Source: Emcibacter sp. (GTDB lineage Bacteria; Pseudomonadota; Alphaproteobacteria; Sphingomonadales; Emcibacteraceae). From it: a DNA stretch of 64,000 nucleotides. The position numbers and the translations under genes are program-made. Under the pieces are notes generated by a model. The model was given only the letters and a program-made list of their open reading frames with translations. It did not search any database and was not told the origin of the DNA. The stretch lies in assembly GCA_021741205.1 (NCBI GenBank), contig JAIOYI010000001.1:460017-524016 (forward strand), given 5' to 3'. Numbering within the stretch: position 1 is the stretch's first letter; each line of letters begins with the position of its first letter. This document shows, in pieces, positions 38,343-47,052 of this stretch.

Positions 38343-39587
38343 ATGGCAAAAATTGAAAAAATCTCTCCCCTCGCCCCAAATTACTTTCCTGATTTCCCTG
38401 AAATTGGAGGTGTTGAGCTTTCGACAGTGGCGGCTGGCCTGAAATATAAGGGGCGGGACGATGTTTTATGCGTCCATTTTCCAATGGGGGCGACAGTGGC
38501 GGGTGTTCTGACCCGTTCTAAAACCGCATCGGCACCCGTCAGACAATGCCGTGTTAATCTTGCTACGGGAAAGCAGGCCCGCGCTATGCTGGTGAATTCA
38601 GGAAATTCTAATGCCTTTACGGGTAAGGCGGGCGATCTTGCCATGATGTCCACCATTTCAGCTCTTGGCACGGCGCTTGGGTGTGAAAAAGAAGAAATTT
38701 ATGTTTCTTCCACAGGCGTGATCGGGGTGGTGTTGGATGACAAGAAAATAAACGCGCATATGGGAGATTTGGTTGATAATTTATCCCCCCGTAATTGGGA
38801 AATTGCGGCACGGGCCATTTTGACCACAGACACCTTTGCCAAAGGCGCGGTTCGTAGGGCAAAAATTCGGGGTGTGGATGTAAAAATCAATGGTTTTGCC
38901 AAAGGCTCTGGCATGATTGCGCCTGATATGGCGACCATGCTTGCCTATGTTTTTACCGACGCAGACCTGCCTCAAAATATTTTTCAGGCTATTTTAGCGG
39001 ACGCAACCGATAAAAGTTTTAATGCCATCACCGTGGACAGCGATACATCGACCTCGGATACGCTTTTGGCCTTTGCGACGGGGGCGGCTCATGTGGGCCA
39101 TGATATTAACGATATGAATGACCCTGCTTTGGCTGAATTTAGAGCCGCTTTTTTAGATTTGCTTTTAGACCTTGCTCATCAAGTGGTGCGGGACGGTGAA
39201 GGTGCCACCAAATTCATTGAAATAAAGGTCACAGGTGCCGAAAATAACCCTGCGGCAAAAGTCATAGCGCTCAGCATTGCCAATTCGCCTTTGGTGAAAA
39301 CCGCTATTGCGGGTGAAGATGCCAATTGGGGACGTATTGTTATGGCGGTGGGTAAGGCGGGCGAGGCTGCCGACCGGGATTCTATTGTGATTACCATAGG
39401 CGGTCAGAAGGTGACGCAAAAGGGTATGGCGGTTTCGGGTTATGATGAGGCAGCCTGCACAAAACATCTTCAGGGTCAGAACATCATCATCACGGTTGAT
39501 GTGGGCATTGCTTCGGGTGAGGCCACGGTTTGGACATGCGATCTGACCCATGGTTATATTGACATCAATGCAGATTATAGGAGCTAA
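38343..39587 (+). CDS. argJ: Glutamate N-acetyltransferase / amino-acid N-acetyltransferase ArgJ
   Basis: Transfers the acetyl group from N-acetylornithine to glutamate in the cyclic arginine pathway, and may also use acetyl-CoA. The 414 residues contain GSGMIAPDMATMLAYVFTDA, where the proenzyme cuts itself before Thr in the ATML segment to give two chains. I prefer the start at 38343 (MAKIEKISPLAP); an ATG at 38334 adds three residues. It begins a plus-strand series with the acetyltransferase and Nudix genes. Confidence 0.95.
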   Translation: MAKIEKISPLAPNYFPDFPEIGGVELSTVAAGLKYKGRDDVLCVHFPMGATVAGVLTRSKTASAPVRQCRVNLATGKQARAMLVNSGNSNAFTGKAGDLAMMSTISALGTALGCEKEEIYVSSTGVIGVVLDDKKINAHMGDLVDNLSPRNWEIAARAILTTDTFAKGAVRRAKIRGVDVKINGFAKGSGMIAPDMATMLAYVFTDADLPQNIFQAILADATDKSFNAITVDSDTSTSDTLLAFATGAAHVGHDINDMNDPALAEFRAAFLDLLLDLAHQVVRDGEGATKFIEIKVTGAENNPAAKVIALSIANSPLVKTAIAGEDANWGRIVMAVGKAGEAADRDSIVITIGGQKVTQKGMAVSGYDEAACTKHLQGQNIIITVDVGIASGEATVWTCDLTHGYIDINADYRS

Positions 39588-39596
39588 TCTAACTTT

Positions 39597-40148
39597 ATGG
39601 CCCTTCCCCTAGCAATAGAAACAAAAAAACTAATCCTAAAGCCTTATGAGGCAGAGATGTTGGATTTTCATGTGGAAATTTTGGCAAACTGGGCGGTAAC
39701 TCAATGGTTATCGACCAATGTTGCTTTTCCCTATAAAAGGGAAGACGGCATAAAATTCATTGAGGATGCCATAAGAGAATTTAATGAGGGTATTTCATTT
39801 CGATATGCCATAACAGATAAGGCCACGGGTCGTCATGTGGGGGGCATTCGGGTTTTTTCTGAAACAATGGAAACAGAAGTTGGCTATTGGCTTCATCCCG
39901 ATTTTTGGGGTAAGGGATTAGGTACTGAAATAGTAGAAGCTGTTGTAAATGGCGGCTTTAAAGGCGGAATTATCAAATGTTTTGTGGCTCAGACGGCGGC
40001 TAAAAACAAAGGGTCCAGACGAATTCTGGAAAAAGTTGGCTTTAAACAAAAGGGAAGTCCTCCGCCAGAATATAGCCGCTGTGGTCATGCTCAAGGATGT
40101 AGTGAATTTTACCGCTTTGATATAAAGGATTGGAAAAGCCATGAGTAA
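39597..40148 (+). CDS. GNAT family N-acetyltransferase (RimJ/RimL-like)
   Basis: 183 residues with the GNAT fold: VGGIRVFSETMETEVGYWLHPDFWGKGLGTEIVEAV, where the WGKGLGTE stretch is the acetyl-CoA binding motif A, and RRILEKVGFKQKG as motif B. The RimJ/RimL-like layout suggests protein N-terminal or small-molecule acetylation; the substrate is unknown. It is 9 bases after argJ. Its last codons lie in the first unit of a 16-bp triple repeat that leads into the Nudix gene. Confidence 0.88.
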   Translation: MALPLAIETKKLILKPYEAEMLDFHVEILANWAVTQWLSTNVAFPYKREDGIKFIEDAIREFNEGISFRYAITDKATGRHVGGIRVFSETMETEVGYWLHPDFWGKGLGTEIVEAVVNGGFKGGIIKCFVAQTAAKNKGSRRILEKVGFKQKGSPPPEYSRCGHAQGCSEFYRFDIKDWKSHE

Positions 40149-40181
40149 TAAAAGCCATGAGTAATAAAAACCATGAGTAAT
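40134..40181 (+). repeat. 16-bp tandem triplication bridging the GNAT stop and the Nudix start
   Basis: Three contiguous 16-base copies of AAAAGCCATGAGTAAT (third copy has A for G). Each unit contains CATGAGTAA, in which a stop for one frame and an ATG for another overlap. The GNAT stop lies in copy 1, mini-frames of seven codons run at 40141-40164 and 40157-40180, and the Nudix gene starts at the ATG of copy 3. Confidence 0.95.
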
Positions 40182-40616
40182 CTTTGTCCCGATGCCCCTG
40201 GTCGCCCACAGGGTCCTTTAAAAGTTATTCTCGTTTCTGCGGTGATAATGGTGGATATTGATGGGCGCATCTTGCTCGCCGAACGGCCAAAGGGCAAAAG
40301 CATGGCGGGGCTTTGGGAGTTTCCAGGTGGCAAGGTTGAGGAAAATGAAACGCCAGAACGGGCGCTTATCCGTGAATTGAACGAAGAACTTAACATCAAC
40401 GTGACCGAGGCGTGTCTTGCGCCCTTTGTTTTTGCCTCTCATAGTTATGATGATTTTCATTTGTTGATGCCTACATTTCTGTGTCGTCGCTGGGACGGAA
40501 TCCTCATCCCTCAAGAGGGTCAGAATTTGAAATGGGTCAAAATTCAGGACTTAGAGCATTACCCCATGCCACCCGCCGACATACCGCTGATTGCCATGAT
40601 CCGCGATTTTTTATGA
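40173..40616 (+). CDS. mutT: MutT-like Nudix hydrolase
   Basis: Probably hydrolyses 8-oxo-dGTP to keep oxidised nucleotides out of DNA. The 147-residue protein has the Nudix box GKVEENETPERALIRELNEELNI, complete except that the late glycine of the consensus is Asn. Neighbours and length fit MutT, but a different nucleotide substrate is possible. Start choice is the third ATG of the 16-bp repeat; the first two ATGs open only seven-codon frames. It overlaps the convergent methyltransferase by 6 bases. Confidence 0.85.
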   Translation: MSNLCPDAPGRPQGPLKVILVSAVIMVDIDGRILLAERPKGKSMAGLWEFPGGKVEENETPERALIRELNEELNINVTEACLAPFVFASHSYDDFHLLMPTFLCRRWDGILIPQEGQNLKWVKIQDLEHYPMPPADIPLIAMIRDFL

Positions 40617-41504
40617 TTTTCGGGGTATTTTTCCAAAAACATCTTTCAGACTTACCTTGCCCTGACCAGGGCGGAGGGGCTTTTGCTGGCTTTCATGGGG
40701 CGCCCAGCCCATCAGATAAATAATATCGAAGGTGGCGGTAATGCGTCCTCTATGATCTGTATATTTTTCTTGATAAATTTTTGCACATTCCATCATGACA
40801 CGGGGGGAGGTTAACCCCTTGAAGCGTTTGTTTAAGATATTGCTTTCGCCCATGCCTTGCAATTCTTGCATTAATTTAAAGGCATTTTCGTAGGTGACCG
40901 TAATGCGGTCCGTATCCACCACGGGCAAGGCAAAGCCCGCTCTTTGCAAGAGGCTTCCCCCCGCTTGCACATCCATAAAGGGAGAAATGCGGGGACTTAC
41001 GCCGCCACGGATATTGATTTCAGCCTCCATCAGACAGTGACGCAGTTCGGTCAGGCTTTCCCCGCCTAAAAGTGTGCCGAGAAACAGGCCGTCTGGCTTT
41101 AGGCATTGTTTAATCTGGGCAAGACAGCCCGGCAGATCATTGATCCAGTGCAGGCTCAAATTACTGACGATCAGATCAAGGGATTGTGACCTATAGGGCA
41201 GAGCCTCTTCATCGGCTTGCACCCTTATTCCTTTGATCTGATCAAGGTATTTTCGGGATAAATCCTGTTGAATGACAAATTTATCGGACAATAGGGTGGC
41301 AAGGGCGCCCCTATGACAGCCTAAATCCAAAATATTCTGAAAATCCCGTTTAATATCCAGATATTTGTCATGGAGTCTTTCCGCAACCTCTTGCAAAAGA
41401 AAATCATGACTGTGCAAATTTTTTGCGGCCCTGTCCCTATTTCGGTGCAGTTGCTTGCGATCAAAAATATTTATCGGATTGTCAAATTTATCTGTCTTTG
41501 TCAT
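40611..41504 (-). CDS. SAM-dependent methyltransferase-fold protein (NDUFAF5/BioC-like)
   Basis: 297 residues with a class I SAM-binding motif LDLGCHRGALATLLS and a second block LIVSNLSLHWINDLPGCL. This matches the alphaproteobacterial proteins related to mitochondrial NDUFAF5, a hydroxylase of a complex I subunit, and to BioC malonyl-ACP methyltransferase. It is divergent from the ComF gene, a common pairing in alphaproteobacteria, which favours the NDUFAF5-like group. Start at 41504 (MTKTDKFDNPINIFDR). Confidence 0.82.
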   Translation of the reverse strand: MTKTDKFDNPINIFDRKQLHRNRDRAAKNLHSHDFLLQEVAERLHDKYLDIKRDFQNILDLGCHRGALATLLSDKFVIQQDLSRKYLDQIKGIRVQADEEALPYRSQSLDLIVSNLSLHWINDLPGCLAQIKQCLKPDGLFLGTLLGGESLTELRHCLMEAEINIRGGVSPRISPFMDVQAGGSLLQRAGFALPVVDTDRITVTYENAFKLMQELQGMGESNILNKRFKGLTSPRVMMECAKIYQEKYTDHRGRITATFDIIYLMGWAPHESQQKPLRPGQGKVSLKDVFGKIPRKS

Positions 41505-41555
41505 AGTGATCTATATGACATTTTTACCCTGCGAGGAAAAGCCCAAAAGGGCATT

Positions 41556-42332
41556 ATGCTAAAAAATCTGGTGAATATTGATGTGAAAAAACAGGCAGCA
41601 AAGATACAGAATATTTTTCTGAACCAACTTTTGCCGCCCCGCTGCCTGTCTTGTGGTGGGGCGGTTCAGGATACGGGTCGTCTTTGTGCGGATTGCTGGA
41701 AATCGATTACGTTTTTGCAAGGCCCCGCTTGTGCCTGTTGCGGTTATCCCTTTGAATTTGATCCAAATGTTATTTCCTGTCATGAAAAAACACTATGTGG
41801 GGCCTGTTCTGCAAAGAAACCCATCTATGACTGCGCGCGGGCGGCCATGCGCTATGATGATGGCTCACGCAGAATGATTATTTCCTTTAAACATGGGGAC
41901 AGAACGGATTATGCGGATTTTTTTAGCCAACTTCTGATACAGACCAGCGCCTCTTTAACGGGAGAGGATGCCATTGTAGTGCCCGTGCCGCTTCATAAAA
42001 GACGACTTCAAAGACGGCGTTATAACCAGTCGGCGCTTGTGGCCAGAAACTTTGCCACAAAGAAGGGACTACACTATATTCCCGATATGCTGATCCGGCA
42101 GAAACATACCCCACCGCAAGAAGGTAATTACAGCCACCGAAAACGCAATGTCATGGGGGCTTTTAAGATCAAACCCCAGTATCAGGATATTCTTAAAGGG
42201 CGGGAGATTATTTTGATTGACGATGTTTATACGACGGGGGCGACTGTTAAGGCCTGTGCTCATACGTTAAAGAGGGCGGGAGCTGCACAAGTTGAAATAT
42301 TGACGATTGCGAGGGTATGCCAATCTATATGA
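41556..42332 (+). CDS. ComF family phosphoribosyltransferase-like protein
   Basis: 258 residues from the ATG at 41556; a longer frame overlaps the divergent methyltransferase and is not used. The N-terminus has paired cysteines CLSCGGAV, CADC, CACCG and CGAC that look like zinc-binding sites, and the C-terminal part has the PRPP-binding motif IILIDDVYTTGATV. ComF proteins act in DNA uptake and in purine or recombination-linked functions in other bacteria; the role in alphaproteobacteria is not settled. Confidence 0.92.
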   Translation: MLKNLVNIDVKKQAAKIQNIFLNQLLPPRCLSCGGAVQDTGRLCADCWKSITFLQGPACACCGYPFEFDPNVISCHEKTLCGACSAKKPIYDCARAAMRYDDGSRRMIISFKHGDRTDYADFFSQLLIQTSASLTGEDAIVVPVPLHKRRLQRRRYNQSALVARNFATKKGLHYIPDMLIRQKHTPPQEGNYSHRKRNVMGAFKIKPQYQDILKGREIILIDDVYTTGATVKACAHTLKRAGAAQVEILTIARVCQSI

Positions 42333-42445
42333 TAGTGGCATGATTATATTTTATTAATTCAAAGTGATAAATTAAACATTATATTTTATATTGTATTTTG
42401 GATGACCCACCCTAATATTATAAGCAGTGACGGACTTAATTTTAA

Positions 42446-42709
42446 GTGAAAATGATGAAAAAAATTACGTTATATACCAAAATGTTTTGTCCCTATTGCA
42501 TAAGAGCAAAAAAGCTATTGCAAAATAAGGGTCAAGATTTTGAGGAGATCGATATCGGAAAACATCCCGATCAAAGACCCATCATGATAAAGCGGGCCAA
42601 GGGTGGCACGACGGTTCCTCAAATTTTTATAGACGACCAACATGTGGGTGGATGTGATGAGCTATATGCTCTTGACAGGGCTGGCAAATTGGACGCCCTA
42701 TTATCTTAA
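42446..42709 (+). CDS. grxC: Glutaredoxin GrxC
   Basis: Dithiol glutaredoxin that uses glutathione to reduce disulfides. The 87 residues have the active site CPYC at 15-18 and the glutathione-binding segments TVPQIF and GGCDEL. It lies 113 bases after comF and directly upstream of a carbon-nitrogen hydrolase, in an order conserved in alphaproteobacteria. Confidence 0.95.
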   Translation: MKMMKKITLYTKMFCPYCIRAKKLLQNKGQDFEEIDIGKHPDQRPIMIKRAKGGTTVPQIFIDDQHVGGCDELYALDRAGKLDALLS

Positions 42710-42771
42710 GAAGGAATAGTCAAATTTCAACACAACAGCATGGTTCAAAATTCAAAGTTGGCTTAGTTCAA

Positions 42772-43572
42772 ATGTCTTCTACAAATCAGGTGGCAGAAAA
42801 TATGATCACGGCCGAGGCCTTAATCAGAGAGGCCGTAGGGCTTGGCGCTGAAATGGTGATCACGCCAGAAATGACCACTTTGATAGAGCTTGACCGTGCA
42901 GCTCTCTTGGGAAAAATATATCATCAAGAAGATGACCCAAGTTTACCCGTCTTTAAGGCATTGGCAAAAGAGCTTAAAATTTGGCTTGTTATAGGGTCTA
43001 TGGCCATAAAGCTTGACGATAAAATGGCTAACCGCTGTTTCGTTCTGTCACCAGAGGGCAATATTGCGGCTTTTTATGACAAAATCCATATGTTTGACGT
43101 GGATTTGGCGGGTGGTGAACAATATCGGGAATCCCGCAATTACGAGGCGGGAAATCGGGCGGTAATTGCAAAAACACCGTGGGGTAATATGGGGCTTTCC
43201 ATTTGTTATGATGTACGCTTCCCGCATCTTTATCGAAAACTGGCTCAGGCAGGCGCTGTTATGGTAACTGTACCAGCCGCCTTTACAAAAGTGACCGGAG
43301 AGGCGCATTGGCATATTTTGTTACGGGCGCGTGCTATTGAAAATGGCGCTTTTATTTTTGCACCAGCTCAAACGGGAAGCCATAAAAGTGCTACAGGCGA
43401 AAGCAGAAAAACATTTGGTCATTCACTTTTAGTTGACCCTTGGGGTAATATAATAGATGATGCCGGAACGGATATTGGTGTAATAGTGTCGGAAATTGAT
43501 CTCACCGCAAGCCAGAAGGCAAGATCAAGTGTACCATCCTTGAAACATGACCGAAAAATTGAATTGGATTAA
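42772..43572 (+). CDS. Carbon-nitrogen hydrolase (nitrilase superfamily)
   Basis: Nitrilase-fold amidase; the triad Glu33 (TPEMTT), Lys104 (YDKIHMFDV) and Cys145 (SICYDVRF) is complete. Close relatives act on deaminated glutathione or on omega-amides. The ATG at 42772 is the only standard in-frame start, but the in-frame codons before it encode FKVGLVQ, which looks like the family's first beta strand. The true start may be an ATT at 42724 behind AAGGA, or a frameshift may follow ATG 42740 (see findings). Confidence 0.85.
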   Translation: MSSTNQVAENMITAEALIREAVGLGAEMVITPEMTTLIELDRAALLGKIYHQEDDPSLPVFKALAKELKIWLVIGSMAIKLDDKMANRCFVLSPEGNIAAFYDKIHMFDVDLAGGEQYRESRNYEAGNRAVIAKTPWGNMGLSICYDVRFPHLYRKLAQAGAVMVTVPAAFTKVTGEAHWHILLRARAIENGAFIFAPAQTGSHKSATGESRKTFGHSLLVDPWGNIIDDAGTDIGVIVSEIDLTASQKARSSVPSLKHDRKIELD

Positions 43573-43635
43573 TTTAATCCAGTGGACTATTAATTTAAAT
43601 AGCAAATAAGCTATAGCAGTAAATGGAATTTGACG

Positions 43636-44157
43636 ATGATCGTTTTTGATCTTAAATGTGAAGAGCACCACGTCTTTGAGGCTTGGTTTCGCAGCAGTGA
43701 TGTCTATGAACAACAGGCAAAACAAGGTCAGGTAGAATGTCCATATTGCGGATGTAACAAGATTACAAAATCATTGATGTCGCCCAATATTTCGGCCAAA
43801 GGAAATCGCACCAATCATAAAGGCCATGACATTAATCCGTCAGATTATAAAGAAGGTAACATGGTGATTGCCAGTGCCAATGTGCCAGAAGATATGGCAA
43901 AAATGGGCACAGGTGCTGAAGATGTAAAACGCGCCCTTCAACATATGCATGAAACCCTTAAAAACTATCGCATTCATGTTAAAAAAGAATGTGAATATGT
44001 TGGAACGGATTTTGCTAGGGAGGCTCGCGCCATCCATGAGGGGGATGCTGAAATTCGTGGTATTTACGGCGAGGCCACCTTGGAGGAAACAGAAGAGCTT
44101 TTGAACGAAGGCATTGATATCTTGCCTGTTCCAGGTCTTGGTAAATTAGACAGTTAG
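43636..44157 (+). CDS. DUF1178 family protein
   Basis: 173 residues with a zinc-ribbon-like N-terminus: DLKCEEHHVFEAWFRSS and CPYCGC. The rest is charged, with no membrane segment. DUF1178 proteins are found next to grxC and the nitrilase in many alphaproteobacteria; no function is known. The start at 43636 (MIVFDLKC) is behind GGA at 8 bases; a TTG at 43630 is in frame two codons upstream. Four bases separate its stop from mobA. Confidence 0.9.
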   Translation: MIVFDLKCEEHHVFEAWFRSSDVYEQQAKQGQVECPYCGCNKITKSLMSPNISAKGNRTNHKGHDINPSDYKEGNMVIASANVPEDMAKMGTGAEDVKRALQHMHETLKNYRIHVKKECEYVGTDFAREARAIHEGDAEIRGIYGEATLEETEELLNEGIDILPVPGLGKLDS

Positions 44158-44161
44158 TTTA

Positions 44162-44809
44162 ATGGATGCGCCGATTATGATTATGGGCGTTATCATTGCA
44201 GGCGGTAAATCCCGCAGGTTTAACAATTCACCCATAAAAAAAGACAACTTTATCAAGGACTGTAATGGTCAAGATAAATTTCTTCTGTCCTTTGGTGATA
44301 AAACGCTTTTGGATTATATTATTCAGCGGGCAAAAAGTCAGGTCAACAGACTTTTATTAAATGTGAATGGTGATAGCGCACGGGTGCAGGCCTATGGTTT
44401 GGAGGTTATTGCCGACGGTTATGAAAATGCGGGCCCGCTTGGGGGTATATTGGCCTCGATGAAGGTGGCTCAGGACAATGGTTACAGCCACATTGTGACA
44501 TTTTCAAGTGATAGCCCATTTTTCCCTAAAGATTATGTTTCTCGCCTTGTTCAGGCTTTGGATGGTCATACCTCTAAAATTGCTATTGCCTGTTCAGGGG
44601 GACAAGAACATCCTATATTTGGCTTATGGCCCGTCTCAATGCAAAGGGATCTTGCTGACTATATTAATCGTGGGGAAAGGCGGGTTATGCAATGGATTAA
44701 GCAGCATTCTTATAAAAAAGTTGTTTGGGACAACAAAAATCCCGATCCCTTTTTCAACATTAATAATCCGCAGGATTTGGCTGAGGCCGAAAAATATCTG
44801 AAAATTTAA
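44162..44809 (+). CDS. mobA: Molybdenum cofactor guanylyltransferase MobA
   Basis: Attaches GMP to molybdopterin to form the guanine dinucleotide cofactor. The 215 residues contain the nucleotide-binding VIIAGGKSRRF, then VIADGYENAGPLGGILASMK and FSSDSPFFP. An insertion of about 14 residues, rich in Asn and Lys, lies between SRRF and the usual Lys/Phe-Leu segment (DKFLLSFG). It begins 4 bases after the DUF1178 stop, so it is probably translated with it. No other molybdenum gene is in the window. Confidence 0.88.
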   Translation: MDAPIMIMGVIIAGGKSRRFNNSPIKKDNFIKDCNGQDKFLLSFGDKTLLDYIIQRAKSQVNRLLLNVNGDSARVQAYGLEVIADGYENAGPLGGILASMKVAQDNGYSHIVTFSSDSPFFPKDYVSRLVQALDGHTSKIAIACSGGQEHPIFGLWPVSMQRDLADYINRGERRVMQWIKQHSYKKVVWDNKNPDPFFNINNPQDLAEAEKYLKI

Positions 44810-44817
44810 ATATCAAA

Positions 44818-45588
44818 TTATGATTTTTGAGCCAATAATAAATAATTGACTGAAAAATCCCTTTCATCCAGTGACCAATCGTCGGAAAAAGGATGATAAA
44901 TCATACCTTTCATATCAAGCGGTTCAAAATTCTCATGGCTTAAGGCACGGATCAGTTCAGAAGGTTTAAGGAATTTGTGCCAGTCGTGGGTTCCTTTTGG
45001 TAACCAACGTAAAATATATTCAGCTCCCGCAATGGCCATGGCCCATGATTTTGCGGTTCGGTTTAGGGTTGACATAACCATACAACCATTATCTTGAAGC
45101 AACATATTACAGGCATTAAGAAAAGAGGGGATATCGGCCACATGTTCAATGACCTCCATATTAAGAATGACATCAAATTTCTCACCAGAAGCCGCAAGCT
45201 CTTCTGCTGTGACGGCACGGTAATCTATGGTGATATTCATTTCATTGGCGTGGGCCTTGGCGGTTTTGATGTTTTTTTCTGAGGCATCGGCCCCCACTAC
45301 GGACGCTCCAAGGCGTGCCATAGGTTCAGACAAAAGACCACCGCCGCAACCAATATCCAAAATTCTAAGGCCTGAAAGAGGCAGATTATCGTGGGGATCT
45401 CGGGAAAAATGATGGCATATGCCGTCCCGTGCATAAGCAATGCGGGTCGGATTTAATTTATGGAGGGGTTTGAAAGGCCCTTTAGGGTCCCACCAAGTGG
45501 CGGCCATAGCAGAAAAATGGGCAATTTCAGCGGGATCAACTGATGCTGATGTATTTTCAATGGTTGGGGATGATTTTTTTTCTGTCAT
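44818..45588 (-). CDS. ubiG: Ubiquinone biosynthesis O-methyltransferase UbiG
   Basis: SAM-dependent enzyme that does both O-methylations in ubiquinone synthesis. The 256 residues have HFSAMAATWWDPKGPFKPLH near the N-terminus, SAM-binding ILDIGCGGGLLSEP and the IEHVADIPSFL block, and match the UbiG length. It converges with mobA and is divergent from lysC, the conserved alphaproteobacterial arrangement. Confidence 0.95.
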   Translation of the reverse strand: MTEKKSSPTIENTSASVDPAEIAHFSAMAATWWDPKGPFKPLHKLNPTRIAYARDGICHHFSRDPHDNLPLSGLRILDIGCGGGLLSEPMARLGASVVGADASEKNIKTAKAHANEMNITIDYRAVTAEELAASGEKFDVILNMEVIEHVADIPSFLNACNMLLQDNGCMVMSTLNRTAKSWAMAIAGAEYILRWLPKGTHDWHKFLKPSELIRALSHENFEPLDMKGMIYHPFSDDWSLDERDFSVNYLLLAQKS

Positions 45589-45802
45589 GGAAATAGAACA
45601 ATTCTTCTTTAATATGAGAAAACAAAATTTAATTTAGTCAAAGTTACATTATATTACAGCAAAAAACAGATTATATTTATTGGCCTCTTGCATGAGACCC
45701 CTATAAAAGTATATGTATAGCGCGAATTTGGGTTACAGCGAAATAAAATGATTCTGTCGTAAGGCAATAATTGTTATAGAAAAAAGGCAAGAAGAGTTAA
45801 AT

Positions 45803-47020
45803 ATGTCACGAATAGTAATGAAATTTGGCGGCACATCGGTTGCGAATCTTGAACGCATACGTAACGTTGCTGAAAGAGTAAAGCGGGAAACTGACGCTGG
45901 CCATCAGGTTGCGGTCGTCGTTTCTGCGATGGCGGGAACCACAGACCAGCTTGTTAAATGGGTTGAAGAGGCCTCGCCCTTACATGATGCGCGGGAATAT
46001 GATGCTGTCGTTTCATCCGGCGAACAGGTGACGGCGGGCCTTTTGGCTCTAACGCTGCAAAATATGGGAATTTCTGCACGGTCATGGCTCGGATGGCAAG
46101 TACCCTTTAAGACCAATAATACCCATGGTTCTGCCCGTATTGAGGATATTGATACCAGACAAATGATCAAACGATTAGAAGATGGTGTTGTCTGTGTTAT
46201 GGCAGGTTTTCAGGGAATTTCCGATGATAACAGAATTACAACATTAGGCAGAGGAGGGTCGGATACGTCGGCTGTTGCTCTGGCGGCGGCGCTAAAGGCA
46301 GACCGGTGCGATATTTATACGGATGTGGACGGTGTTTATACCACAGACCCTCGTATAGTGAGCCGTGCACGTAAACTAGATAAGATTACTTATGAAGAAA
46401 TGCTTGAAATGGCATCACTTGGAGCAAAGGTCTTACAAACACGATCTGTTGCGATGGCCATGAACCATGGTGTTCGGGTTCAGGTGCTTTCAAGTTTTAA
46501 CGACGTACCAGGAACACTGGTTGTAGATGAGGATGAAATTGTGGAAAAACAAGTCGTAAGTGGTATAGCCTATGCCAAGAATGAGGCTAAAATAACGCTC
46601 GTTGGGGTGGAAAATACACCAGGCGTTGCGAGTGATATTTTTGGGCCTCTTGCGGAGGGCAATATTAATGTTGACATGATCATTCAAAATATATCCGAGG
46701 ATGGCAAAAAAACCGATTTGACCTTTACGGTACCAGAAAGTGACTTGGACAAAGCCATAAATATCCTTAAATCCACAGGGCATGTAAAATATGCCAAGCT
46801 TATATATGATAAAGCGGTGGTGAAAATTTCTGTGATTGGCGTTGGGATGCGCTCTCATGCGGGTGTTGCTGCCCGAATGTTTGAAACATTGGCAAAAAAG
46901 GGTATTAATATTCAAGTCATATCAACATCGGAAATAAAAATAAGCGTTCTGATTGCCGCTGAATATACAGAACTTGCCATACGGGCTTTGCACACGGTTT
47001 TTGGACTTGATTCTGAATAG
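45803..47020 (+). CDS. lysC: Aspartate kinase LysC
   Basis: Phosphorylates aspartate, the first step to lysine, threonine and methionine. The 405 residues start IVMKFGGTSVAN, contain GRGGSDTSAVALAAAL, and end in two ACT domains (about 265-330 and 345-405) for feedback control by lysine and threonine. It is a single-function kinase, not fused to homoserine dehydrogenase. The 214-base gap upstream holds its promoter and a short palindrome at 45683-45696. Confidence 0.96.
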   Translation: MSRIVMKFGGTSVANLERIRNVAERVKRETDAGHQVAVVVSAMAGTTDQLVKWVEEASPLHDAREYDAVVSSGEQVTAGLLALTLQNMGISARSWLGWQVPFKTNNTHGSARIEDIDTRQMIKRLEDGVVCVMAGFQGISDDNRITTLGRGGSDTSAVALAAALKADRCDIYTDVDGVYTTDPRIVSRARKLDKITYEEMLEMASLGAKVLQTRSVAMAMNHGVRVQVLSSFNDVPGTLVVDEDEIVEKQVVSGIAYAKNEAKITLVGVENTPGVASDIFGPLAEGNINVDMIIQNISEDGKKTDLTFTVPESDLDKAINILKSTGHVKYAKLIYDKAVVKISVIGVGMRSHAGVAARMFETLAKKGINIQVISTSEIKISVLIAAEYTELAIRALHTVFGLDSE

Positions 47021-47052
47021 AGCCTATTAAAATGTAAATTAAAGGGATCAGT

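Noticed and set aside
39165..39551. Minus-strand frames opposite argJ
   Set aside because: Several overlapping frames lie opposite the strongly supported argJ gene, with no recognisable protein features.
40134..40181. Short repeat array that might suggest CRISPR
   Set aside because: The copies are contiguous without spacers and overlap two coding genes; no cas genes are near.
42740..42766. ATG at 42740 as the start of the carbon-nitrogen hydrolase
   Set aside because: It is out of frame with the gene and ends after eight codons unless a frameshift is assumed.
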